Shown here piece by piece: positions 1 through 8,008 of a DNA stretch of 64,000 bases (positions are counted from its first letter, which is position 1; each line of letters begins with the position of its first letter). The stretch is from Planktothrix tepida PCC 9214 (lineage in GTDB: Bacteria > Cyanobacteriota > Cyanobacteriia > Cyanobacteriales > Microcoleaceae), in NCBI RefSeq assembly GCF_900009145.1, contig NZ_LN889802.1, positions 47,429 through 111,428 on the forward strand. The letters are read 5' to 3'. A program made the translations under genes and the position numbers. The notes under the pieces are model-generated. The model ran no database searches, was not told where the DNA came from, and saw only the letters and a program-made list of their open reading frames with translations.

Positions 1-1
1 A

Positions 2-91
2 CATCGAGTGATTGGAGAAATTGGTTTAATAAGCTGTATTTATGTAAATACAGAAACGGGATATTATGATGATATTAATTTTAACCGCTAA
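2..91 (+). CDS. C-terminal end of an unidentified protein, cut by the window edge
   Basis: An open frame runs from the left edge to a TAA stop and encodes the last 29 residues of a protein, including the stretch IGEIGLISCIYVN and TETGYYDDINFNR. I do not recognise the family. It lies 37 bp upstream of mnmG on the same strand. The amino-acid composition looks like a real protein terminus, but length and function cannot be judged without sequence to the left. Confidence 0.35.
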   Translation, partial: HRVIGEIGLISCIYVNTETGYYDDINFNR

Positions 92-128
92 AATCAAAAA
101 ATAAGTCTATAAAACCTTAAACTAACCT

Positions 129-2045
129 ATGACCCTAACATCTTCAGTAGAATTTTTAGATGAATTTGACATTGTTGTTGTCGGTGCTGGACATTCCGGC
201 TGTGAAGCAGCGCTGGCTTCCGCGCGGTTGGGATGCCGTACCCTGCTGTTAACCTTAAATTTGGATAAAATCGCTTGGCAACCCTGTAACCCGGCTGTCG
301 GAGGCCCTGCTAAGTCCCAACTCGTCCATGAAGTGGATGCTTTGGGGGGGGAAATTGGCAAAATGGCTGACCGTACCTATTTGCAAAAACGAGTGCTGAA
401 TATTTCTCGTGGCCCTGCGGTGTGGGCGTTACGGGCGCAAACCGATAAACGGGAATACGCCGCCGTGATGAAAACTATTATTGAAAATCAGGATAATTTG
501 ACCGTCCGAGAAGGGATGGTGACGGATTTAATTTTAGGTAAAAATGAGGAAATTATTGGAGTACAAACTTATTTTGGAGTTGCCTTTAAATGCCAAGCAG
601 TAATTTTAACAACGGGTACTTTTTTAGGGGGAATAATTTGGGTCGGGAATAAATCAATGGCTGCTGGACGGGCGGGAGAATTTGCAGCTATTGGATTAAC
701 AGAAACTCTCAACCGTTTAGGGTTTGAAACGGGACGATTAAAAACCGGAACTCCAGCGCGAGTGGATAAACGGTCTGTTGATTATTCTAAGTTAGAACCG
801 CAACCGGGAGATACAGAAGTGCGGTGGTTTAGTTTCGACCCGGAAGTTCAAATTGAACGGGAACAAATGTGTTGTCATTTGACTCGAACCACAGCCGAAA
901 CCCATCGAATTATTCGAGAAAATTTGCATTTATCTCCGGTTTATGGCGGTTGGGTGGATGCGAAGGGCCCCCGTTATTGTCCGAGTATTGAAGATAAAAT
1001 TGTTCGGTTTGCGGATAAAGAAAGTCATCAGATTTTTATAGAACCGGAAGGTCGAGATATTCCTGAGTTGTATATTCAAGGATTTTCGACAGGTTTACCA
1101 GAAACGTTGCAATTGCAAATGTTAAGAAGTCTTCCAGGCTTAGAAAATTGTGCAATGTTGCGTCCGGCTTATGCGGTGGAATATGATTATTTACCCGCCA
1201 CTCAATGTTATCCCACGTTGATGACGAAGAAAATTGAGGGGCTATTTTGTGCGGGACAAATTAATGGCACAACGGGCTATGAAGAAGCGGCAGCGCAAGG
1301 TTTTGTAGCCGGAATTAATGCGGTGCGATTTGTCAAACATCAACAAATGATTGTATTTTCCCGTGAACAAAGTTATATCGGAACGTTAATTGATGATTTG
1401 TGTACCAAAGATTTGCGAGAACCCTATCGAATGTTAACAAGTCGGTCTGAATATCGGTTATTATTACGGTCTGATAATGCGGATGAACGGTTAACGCCGT
1501 TGGGTCGAGAAATTGGGTTAATTGATGACCGTCGTTGGGAGTTATTTCAACAGAAACAAGAAAATATTATTGCTGAAAAAGAGCGGTTATACTCGACTCG
1601 AATTAAGGAAAATCATCCGGTGGGAATTGCGATTTTTAATGACACCCAACAAAAAATTAAAGGGTCAATTACCTTAGCAGATTTATTGCGTCGGCCAGGG
1701 TTCCATTACGTTGATTTAGAAAAGTATAATTTAGGCAATATTAATCTTAATCAACTGGAAAAAGAAGGAACAGAAATCGAGATTAAATATTCAGGGTATC
1801 TGCAACGCCAACAAAACCAAATTGACCAAGTTAGTCGCCAATCAAATCGGGCATTACCTGAAGATTTAGACTATATGAAAATTGAAACTTTGTCTATGGA
1901 GGCGCGAGAAAAGTTAATGAAAGTTAAACCATTAACGGTGGGTCAAGCGTCGAGAATTGGCGGGGTGAATCCTGCTGATATTAATGCGTTATTGATTTAT
2001 TTAGAAGTGCGAAATCGTCAACATCAGGTGAGTCTTAATTCTTAA
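129..2045 (+). CDS. mnmG: tRNA uridine-5-carboxymethylaminomethyl(34) synthesis enzyme MnmG (GidA)
   Basis: This FAD-dependent enzyme works with MnmE to modify the wobble uridine of tRNAs that read split codon boxes, in the cytoplasm. The 638-residue length is normal for the long MnmG form. The FAD-binding GAGHSG loop is at residues 19-24 just after the start, followed by the family-typical [20 protein letters not shown] and [11 protein letters not shown] segments. The C-terminal part contains the usual helical domain with EARE(K)L and [13 protein letters not shown]. The ATG at 129 places the Rossmann motif at the expected distance from the N-terminus. A hairpin followed by a T-rich stretch lies about 90 bp after the stop. 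No mnmE is visible nearby. The assignment is secure. Confidence 0.97.
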   Translation: MTLTSSVEFLDEFDIVVVGAGHSGCEAALASARLGCRTLLLTLNLDKIAWQPCNPAVGGPAKSQLVHEVDALGGEIGKMADRTYLQKRVLNISRGPAVWALRAQTDKREYAAVMKTIIENQDNLTVREGMVTDLILGKNEEIIGVQTYFGVAFKCQAVILTTGTFLGGIIWVGNKSMAAGRAGEFAAIGLTETLNRLGFETGRLKTGTPARVDKRSVDYSKLEPQPGDTEVRWFSFDPEVQIEREQMCCHLTRTTAETHRIIRENLHLSPVYGGWVDAKGPRYCPSIEDKIVRFADKESHQIFIEPEGRDIPELYIQGFSTGLPETLQLQMLRSLPGLENCAMLRPAYAVEYDYLPATQCYPTLMTKKIEGLFCAGQINGTTGYEEAAAQGFVAGINAVRFVKHQQMIVFSREQSYIGTLIDDLCTKDLREPYRMLTSRSEYRLLLRSDNADERLTPLGREIGLIDDRRWELFQQKQENIIAEKERLYSTRIKENHPVGIAIFNDTQQKIKGSITLADLLRRPGFHYVDLEKYNLGNINLNQLEKEGTEIEIKYSGYLQRQQNQIDQVSRQSNRALPEDLDYMKIETLSMEAREKLMKVKPLTVGQASRIGGVNPADINALLIYLEVRNRQHQVSLNS

Positions 2046-2109
2046 AGTTCACTGATTTTTGATAGTAAGTTTAAATCAGTTGTACATCAGTCTGAAAATC
2101 CAATTCAGT

Positions 2110-2137
2110 GTAGGGGCGAGGCGCGCCTCGCCCCTAC
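2110..2137. repeat. Perfect 28-bp GC-rich palindrome
   Basis: The two 14-base arms are exact reverse complements (GTAGGGGCGAGGCG and its complement) in an otherwise AT-rich intergenic region. Such GC-rich palindromes are a common class of dispersed cyanobacterial repeat. It could extrude as a cruciform or form a strong RNA hairpin behind mnmG. Confidence 0.8.
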
Positions 2138-2158
2138 CCAAAACTTGGGTATTTTTTA
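2136..2158 (+). terminator. Candidate intrinsic terminator of mnmG
   Basis: ACCCAA and TTGGGT form a six-base stem with an AAC loop at 2136-2150, followed by ATTTTTTA. It overlaps the end of the large palindrome, so the two structures may compete. Termination is inferred from the stem plus T-run. Confidence 0.5.
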
Positions 2159-2257
2159 TAATTAATAATTGGGTTCATTATCGGTACTTAAACAGAAAAA
2201 AAGAAATAAAACGTCTATAATATCGATAGGGTAAGTATTCTACGTTGGGAAGCTGCC

Positions 2258-2708
2258 ATGAAAGAAACCACTCCCTCTGCTATGCCACCGTGCTTTGAGA
2301 AATGGTGCGCTAGGTTCGATTTGGTATTCAGGAATCCATCTCAAAAAAAAGGATTTAGGCACTATTTAGGAGGATTATTGGGCGAAAGTGAACGAAAAAA
2401 CTTAACTCAGATGTCAAATAATGCAGCTTTGCGTGGTTTATCACCAATTGCATCAAGAATATCAGACTCGAAGTCTTAAAAGCCTTCATCGGCATCTAAT
2501 CTTAGTTTTTTGTGCCTACAGTTTCATTATTTGGCAACAGTTAACTGGCGGATTAAGACGGCGTTGGGCTAACAAACCGTTAAATACATTTACTGATGCT
2601 TTATCCGCTTTTAGAACAGCTATATCTTATCGATTTGTCGCTTGGCTCCAAGAGAATCATGATGTATTTGCTCTACATCTAAGCAATTTGGGGCTTGTTT
2701 GGGCTTGA
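2258..2708 (+). pseudogene. IS701-like transposase remnant, internally deleted
   Basis: Two partial reading frames represent the two ends of a DDE transposase of the IS701 type. The first (from the ATG at 2258) carries the N-terminal signature FRHYLGGLLGESERKNL. The second, in another frame from about 2421 to 2708, carries the C-terminal signature with WQQLTGGLRRRWANKPL and ends in HLSNLGLVWA. The central catalytic region that should join them, several hundred residues, is missing, and the frame changes near 2420-2460, so the gene is dead. The family name comes from recognition of these motifs. A second, inverted copy of the same 3' end is present at about 13853-13922. Confidence 0.75.
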
Positions 2709-2804
2709 ACTTTGTTCAAATCCCGTTAAGAACTATAGAGTTATAGGCAGTTCCCCCAAGGGTTACGCAAACTTTACATTTCTTTACAATAGTCAACCTG
2801 TTGA

Positions 2805-4022
2805 TTAACTCTTTTCCATTGTTAATTGTTTCTGACAATATTTATAAGTAGAATAAGCTAATGTCACCACTCCCGTAATAATCGCAGATTCATCGACTTC
2901 AAATTTGGGATGATGTAAGGGATAATTTTGTTTCTTTTTGTGTCCGACACCCAACCGAAACATCATGCCTGGTGCATAATCTAAATAGACGGAAAAATCT
3001 TCTGCACCTAAAGAAGGTTCGGGTAAATTAATAATAGCTTGAGTGCCAAAGGCTTCTCGTACCGTTTCTTCTACAATTTGAGTTAATATTGGGTCATTTT
3101 GCACCGAAGGAACGCCCCGACGATAATTTAACTCATAATTTGCCCCATACATTTGACAGACATTGGCAACAATTTGTTCAATCCAATTAGGTAAAGCTTC
3201 GTAGGTTTCAGGATGAAGCGATCGCACCGTTCCTAATAGTTTAACTTGATCCGCAATAATATTAGGAGCCCGTCCCCCCATAATTTGACCAATAGATAAA
3301 ACCACAGGTCTTAACGGATTTTGGGTGCGACTAATGGCTTGTTGTAACATGGTAATTACCTGTGCGGCTATCCAAATTGCATCCTTAGCTTCATGAGGTC
3401 GCGCCCCATGACCGGACTCCCCGATAATTGTTAATTCCAAATCATCCGCCGCCGCCGTTAACGCACCTTGGCGCAGTCCCACACATCCGGCGGGAATACT
3501 GGGGAAGACATGAACCCCCAAAATCGCCGCCACATCCTCCATGACGTTATCATGTACCATCCAGGTCGCGCCTTTGGCAATTTCCTCCGCCGGTTGAAAC
3601 AGAAACCGCACCTTTCCAGGGAACTCCTGACCTAACTGAGATAACACCATCGCTGTTCCTAACCCCAAGGTGGTGTGCAAGTCGTGTCCGCAGGCGTGCA
3701 TGACTCCTATCTGTCGGGAAGCATACTCTAACCCGGTTAATTCCGTCATCGGTAAAGCATCCATATCCGTGCGAATCGCAAACCAACGGGAAGCGGTGGT
3801 GTTTCCCTTGAGTTCTCCGATAACTCCCGTTTTTCCTACCCCTTCTTGAACTTTAAGTCCACAGGAAGATAAAACCCCAGCAACATAAGCAGAGGTTTGA
3901 TATTCTTGACCACTGAGTTCTGGATGTGCATGAATGTGGCGACGAATTTCAATTAACCGAGGTGCTAAAGCAGTCGCAATCTCTTTAATTTTTTCAAGCA
4001 TAGATGGGGGAGTCTGGGTCAT
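2805..4022 (-). CDS. M20 family amidohydrolase (N-acyl/IAA-amino-acid hydrolase type)
   Basis: The 405-residue protein is a cytosolic zinc-type metallopeptidase-fold hydrolase of the M20D group, which cleaves amide bonds of N-acyl amino acids and related conjugates. The metal-binding motif HACGHDLHTT and the downstream FQPAEE segment with the catalytic glutamate are visible, as are RTDMDALP and the C-terminal SLGAEDFSVYLDYAPG stretch. Length is normal for the family. It is a single gene, with a hairpin repeat between it and the GH13 gene downstream on the same strand. The physiological substrate cannot be read from the sequence; M20D proteins include hippurate hydrolases and auxin-conjugate hydrolases. 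Confidence 0.9.
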   Translation of the reverse strand: MTQTPPSMLEKIKEIATALAPRLIEIRRHIHAHPELSGQEYQTSAYVAGVLSSCGLKVQEGVGKTGVIGELKGNTTASRWFAIRTDMDALPMTELTGLEYASRQIGVMHACGHDLHTTLGLGTAMVLSQLGQEFPGKVRFLFQPAEEIAKGATWMVHDNVMEDVAAILGVHVFPSIPAGCVGLRQGALTAAADDLELTIIGESGHGARPHEAKDAIWIAAQVITMLQQAISRTQNPLRPVVLSIGQIMGGRAPNIIADQVKLLGTVRSLHPETYEALPNWIEQIVANVCQMYGANYELNYRRGVPSVQNDPILTQIVEETVREAFGTQAIINLPEPSLGAEDFSVYLDYAPGMMFRLGVGHKKKQNYPLHHPKFEVDESAIITGVVTLAYSTYKYCQKQLTMEKS

Positions 4023-4092
4023 GGGCTAGAATGAAATTACCAAGTATTCAATTAAAGTTGATTCTTTATTATAGGGTAATTTTCTAACCCTA

Positions 4093-4113
4093 GGGCATGG
4101 CATTGCCATACCC
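4093..4113. repeat. Dispersed hairpin repeat
   Basis: GGGCATGGCA and TGCCATACCC are near-perfect inverted arms around a one-base loop, between two genes on the minus strand. It resembles short palindromic repeats scattered in cyanobacterial intergenic DNA. A role as a transcript-end hairpin is possible but there is no clear T-run. Confidence 0.55.
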
Positions 4114-4141
4114 TGATCTTGAATTTCTCTCCTCGAAGATT

Positions 4142-5623
4142 CTAAAAATTCGCTACAATTATCCCTTGACGCGGGGGAATGTATACCTCTAATTCTGTGT
4201 GTTCATCTTCTGGTTTCCAGCTAATTTTCCCTTCTCCATAAATCAACCGATTCGGACAGGTTTTTAAATCGGTAACAGTACAATGAATATGGGCTGGTTC
4301 AGTTCCTGAATTCACCCAAACCATCACTTCTTCGTTTTCTAAACACCGGGCAAACCCATAAACAATTCCCTCAGCATATAATATTTTGTAGGAACCGATT
4401 CGTAATGCCTGATACTGATGACGAATAGCAATCAGTTTTTTATGATAATCTAAAACATCCTGATGCCAAGATTCTTTCATCGGGAAAGCGCGGCGAGAAT
4501 CAGGATCAAGCTGTCCTTCTAACCCGACTTCATCCCCATAATAAATACTAGGTGCACCGGGAAAAGTAAATAATAATAGCGTAGCTAATTGAACCGTAAC
4601 TTTATCGCCTCCAGCAATCGTAATTAATCGGGCTGTATCATGACTATCAAGTAAATTCAATTGGGTGAGTTGAATGTCCCAAGGATATAAGTCTAATAAC
4701 GCTTTAATTTTCTCTCCATATTCTTTTGCAAATAAAGGCGGATAGGGAGAATAAGAAGGGCCTTCGACTAATTCCATTTTAACGCGATCGCCTGCGGTAA
4801 ACGCAATGGTTGGGCCTGCAAATAAATAATTCATTACCCCATCAAATTGGGTTCCATCTAACCATTCTCTGGAATCCCCCCACACTTCTCCGACAATATA
4901 AGCCTCTGGATTAACCGCCTTCACTCGCTCTCGAAATTCCTTCCAAAACCCTGGAGTTTTCACTTCAAAGGGTACATCTAAACGCCAACCATCAATGCCA
5001 AAATCAACCCAATATTCGGCAACTTCCATAATAAATTCTCTAACTTGAGGGTTATCATGATTAAATTGAGGTAAAGCCCGATTTCCAATCCAACCTACAT
5101 AATTTGCAGGTTTACTCCCATCATAAGCTGATAGCGGCCATCCTTCAATTTTAAACCAATCTAACCAAGGAGAATGGGGGCCATTTTCTAAGATATCATG
5201 AAACTGAAAAAAACCCCGACTGGCATGATTAAATACCCCATCTAAAACAACTTTAATATTGCGTTGGTGAGCCGCTTTTAGCATTTCTTCAAACGCTGGA
5301 TTTCCACCTAAGATGGGGTCAATTTGATAATAATCATGGGTATGGTAACGATGATTAGAAGCGGATTGAAAAATGGGGGTAAAATAAATCGCATTAATTC
5401 CTAAATCTTGTAAATAATCTAATTGTTCAATCACGCCCCATAAATTTCCTCCTTTATATCCTTGTAAGCTCGGAGGTAAATCCCATTGTTCCCAGCGATC
5501 AGAACTTAACAATTTTTTGCGGGGAATGGCAGCTTGAGCAAAGCGATCGGGAAAAATTTGATAAAATACCGCGTGTTTGACCCAATCAGGCGTTTGTACA
5601 ATCATAGAATCCTTATAACTCAT
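4142..5623 (-). CDS. Glycoside hydrolase family 13 (alpha-amylase/neopullulanase-like)
   Basis: The 493-residue enzyme carries the full GH13 catalytic barrel: DGVFNHAS (region I, residues 128-135), GWRLDVP with the nucleophile D216, VGEVWGD with the acid/base E246, and LLDSHDT with D329 as the third carboxylate. A C-terminal beta domain follows from about residue 420. There is no signal peptide and no long N-terminal starch-binding domain, so it should be cytosolic and act on maltodextrin or glycogen-derived glucans. The overall pattern is closest to neopullulanase/cyclomaltodextrinase-type members; exact specificity is inference. It fits with glgC and the debranching and GH57 genes elsewhere in the window. 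Confidence 0.93.
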   Translation of the reverse strand: MSYKDSMIVQTPDWVKHAVFYQIFPDRFAQAAIPRKKLLSSDRWEQWDLPPSLQGYKGGNLWGVIEQLDYLQDLGINAIYFTPIFQSASNHRYHTHDYYQIDPILGGNPAFEEMLKAAHQRNIKVVLDGVFNHASRGFFQFHDILENGPHSPWLDWFKIEGWPLSAYDGSKPANYVGWIGNRALPQFNHDNPQVREFIMEVAEYWVDFGIDGWRLDVPFEVKTPGFWKEFRERVKAVNPEAYIVGEVWGDSREWLDGTQFDGVMNYLFAGPTIAFTAGDRVKMELVEGPSYSPYPPLFAKEYGEKIKALLDLYPWDIQLTQLNLLDSHDTARLITIAGGDKVTVQLATLLLFTFPGAPSIYYGDEVGLEGQLDPDSRRAFPMKESWHQDVLDYHKKLIAIRHQYQALRIGSYKILYAEGIVYGFARCLENEEVMVWVNSGTEPAHIHCTVTDLKTCPNRLIYGEGKISWKPEDEHTELEVYIPPRQGIIVANF

Positions 5624-5897
5624 CCAAAATACAGTAAAAGCCTCTATCCTATTTAACCTCTGACTTTAGGTGTAAATTTTGGTAGCAATTCTAAAGTTAA
5701 GCAAAATTTCACAAAATTACTTCATTTAACTTAACTAAACTAAACTAAGCTGGGACATTAGTGATTATACCCCTAGTTATTGTTACTTAAAAAGATCAAG
5801 CGTCCTGATCAAATATTGAATTTTTCTTAAGACATCCTAAATTTCTCAGTTATCTATGATAGGTTAAAAACAAATTATTGGATTTGCACCCAGAGGG

Positions 5898-8000
5898 ATG
5901 AATGACTTAAATAATAAATTACCATCAATTGTGTATGCGGAAGCCTCCGTCCATTCCCAAGGCGGGGTTTCCCTATTCCAATTTTCAGAACAAATTACCC
6001 ATGAGAATATTAATCAATTTTATTCTCATCCTCAACAGGTTAATTTAGCGATTCAGCGTCTACAAGCAGAAGGATTTGAAGTTTTACAAACCGGACGAGT
6101 TACTCTCAGCATTGCAGGTTCTATTGACCTGTACGAGCGGGTTTTTAAAACAAAAATCATTGCTAAAGACAAAACCGTTATCAAAGGGGGAGGATTAGAA
6201 AGTATCGCCACATTTTTAGATACTCCCGATACTGATATGGTGGGTTTTGTTGATCCGTCTTCTAGTCCTTTATCCGATTTAATTGAAGGAATTGCCTTAA
6301 GTGAACCTGTTTATTATACAGATGTCGGCTTACCTTCGGAATCTCCTCCAAATCCGTCCTATTGGCATTTAATACCCCAGGATATTGCCCAAAAACTCAA
6401 TGCAGTAACGGCTCATCACCAAGGAATTAAAGGTCAAGGGATTAACGTTGTCATGGTCGATTCTGGATGGTATCGTCATCCTTTTTTTGCCCGGAATCGA
6501 TATCAAGGTAAAGTTATTTTAGGGGCAGGATGTATTAATCCCGAAGTCGATGAAAATGGACATGGAACCGGAGAATCTGCCAATCTATTTTCTGTAGCTC
6601 CAGATATCAATTTTACCATGATAAAATGGAACTTTAAAAATTCCATTGCAGCCTTTAAAAAAGCGGTTTCCTTGCGTCCTGATGTTATTTCTTGTAGTTG
6701 GGGAAGCAGCAAACAATATTTGCCTTTATCTGCCTATGATATTGCCTTAACTGCTAATATTGCCGATGCAGTTTATCAAGGAATTATTGTTGTTTTTTCC
6801 GCCGGAAATGGACATTGGGGATTTCCCTCTCAACACCCAGATGTGATTGCGGCTGGAGGCGTTTATATCAATTCTGATGGCAAGTTAGAAGCGAGTAATT
6901 ATGCTAGTGGTTTTAGCAGTAACATCTATTCGGGGCGAATTGTTCCTGATATTTGTGGGTTAGTGGGAAAAAAACCCAGGGCGGCTTATATTGTCTTACC
7001 TGTTCCCCCTGGAAGCACGTTAGATGCCGTTTTTGGTATACCCGGTGTTAAACACCCTGACGCGGATGAAACGTCCTCAGAAGATGGTTGGGCAGCCTTT
7101 AGTGGAACATCCGCCGCAGCCCCCCAAGTGGCGGGAATTTGCGCGTTGATGAAGCAAGTTAACCCGCAATTATCGCCCCAACAAGCTAATGAAATTCTAC
7201 AACAGACCGCCATTGATGTAATTGCAGGAAATTGCAATTCTGCGACGGGAGGACATTCGGCAAAACCCGGATTTGATTGGGCAACAGGGAGCGGTTTAGT
7301 TAATGGGTTTGAGGCGGTAAAAACAGCAAAAAAATTAGCAAAAGGGGAAACAAAAAGACAAAATCGAAATTCTCAAGTTCGATATGCACACCCAGTTTCA
7401 AAACATCAAAACATCAAACCAGTGGAGGGATTTATGAATTTTTCTGTTGATATTCAGTCTAACGAACAGCTTACCCAAAAATTAAACAAATTAGATATTA
7501 AGTGGCAACTTGACCAAAAACTGCAAGAGCTTCTAAAGGATGCTCGACGCCATGATCCCGATATCCCCTATCTGGAAATTGATCAAATCAGCTTTACCAT
7601 ACGCTCTCCAAAAACTAATGTTGTTGCTGCACTGAAACAAGAAATTGAAGAAGTGAAAAATAGCATGAAAAATGTAGGAAAAATCAACATTCCTCTGTCG
7701 GCTTTAGTCGCGGCTGAAAGTCTATTAAAGATGGGTCAAGCCGATGATTTTGTAATTGAGTTTCTGACAGAAGTATTGGAAAAAGCTGATCGCCCAATAG
7801 CAAGATCTCGTGCAATTAAAGCGTTAGGAGAACTGAGTTTTTGTGGTTGTGGTTCAAAATCCAGTAATCCTAATGAGGATGATGAACTGATGGTACGATG
7901 CAGTGACGGTACATCTGCGGAGTGTAATATAAAAGAAAATGGAATTTGGAATGCGCGTTGCGGACGAATGCTCATTCCATGTACCCCACCCAATAGATAG
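5898..8000 (+). CDS. S8 (subtilase) family serine peptidase with Cys-rich C-terminal extension
   Basis: The 700-residue protein has a complete subtilase triad: D188 in VVMVDSG, H222 in ENGHGTGE and S405 in FSGTSAAAPQVAG, with the oxyanion Asn at N304 (SAGNG). Residues 1-150 resemble a pro-domain or N-terminal accessory domain and no signal peptide is evident. After the catalytic domain (to about 480) comes a separate segment of about 190 residues, helical first and then with six cysteines in the last 50 residues (CGCG, RCSDG, AECN, ARCG, IPC). An in-frame ATG at 7434 preceded by GGAGG at 7424-7428 suggests this tail could also be made on its own. It faces the NACHT gene tail to tail with 8 bp between them. 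The substrate is unknown. Confidence 0.9.
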   Translation: MNDLNNKLPSIVYAEASVHSQGGVSLFQFSEQITHENINQFYSHPQQVNLAIQRLQAEGFEVLQTGRVTLSIAGSIDLYERVFKTKIIAKDKTVIKGGGLESIATFLDTPDTDMVGFVDPSSSPLSDLIEGIALSEPVYYTDVGLPSESPPNPSYWHLIPQDIAQKLNAVTAHHQGIKGQGINVVMVDSGWYRHPFFARNRYQGKVILGAGCINPEVDENGHGTGESANLFSVAPDINFTMIKWNFKNSIAAFKKAVSLRPDVISCSWGSSKQYLPLSAYDIALTANIADAVYQGIIVVFSAGNGHWGFPSQHPDVIAAGGVYINSDGKLEASNYASGFSSNIYSGRIVPDICGLVGKKPRAAYIVLPVPPGSTLDAVFGIPGVKHPDADETSSEDGWAAFSGTSAAAPQVAGICALMKQVNPQLSPQQANEILQQTAIDVIAGNCNSATGGHSAKPGFDWATGSGLVNGFEAVKTAKKLAKGETKRQNRNSQVRYAHPVSKHQNIKPVEGFMNFSVDIQSNEQLTQKLNKLDIKWQLDQKLQELLKDARRHDPDIPYLEIDQISFTIRSPKTNVVAALKQEIEEVKNSMKNVGKINIPLSALVAAESLLKMGQADDFVIEFLTEVLEKADRPIARSRAIKALGELSFCGCGSKSSNPNEDDELMVRCSDGTSAECNIKENGIWNARCGRMLIPCTPPNR

Positions 8001-8008
8001 AGAAAAAC

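Noticed and set aside
2..91. XisI/XisH-type element protein as identity of the left-edge fragment
   Set aside because: The 29 residues do not match the C-termini of those families as I remember them; left as unidentified.
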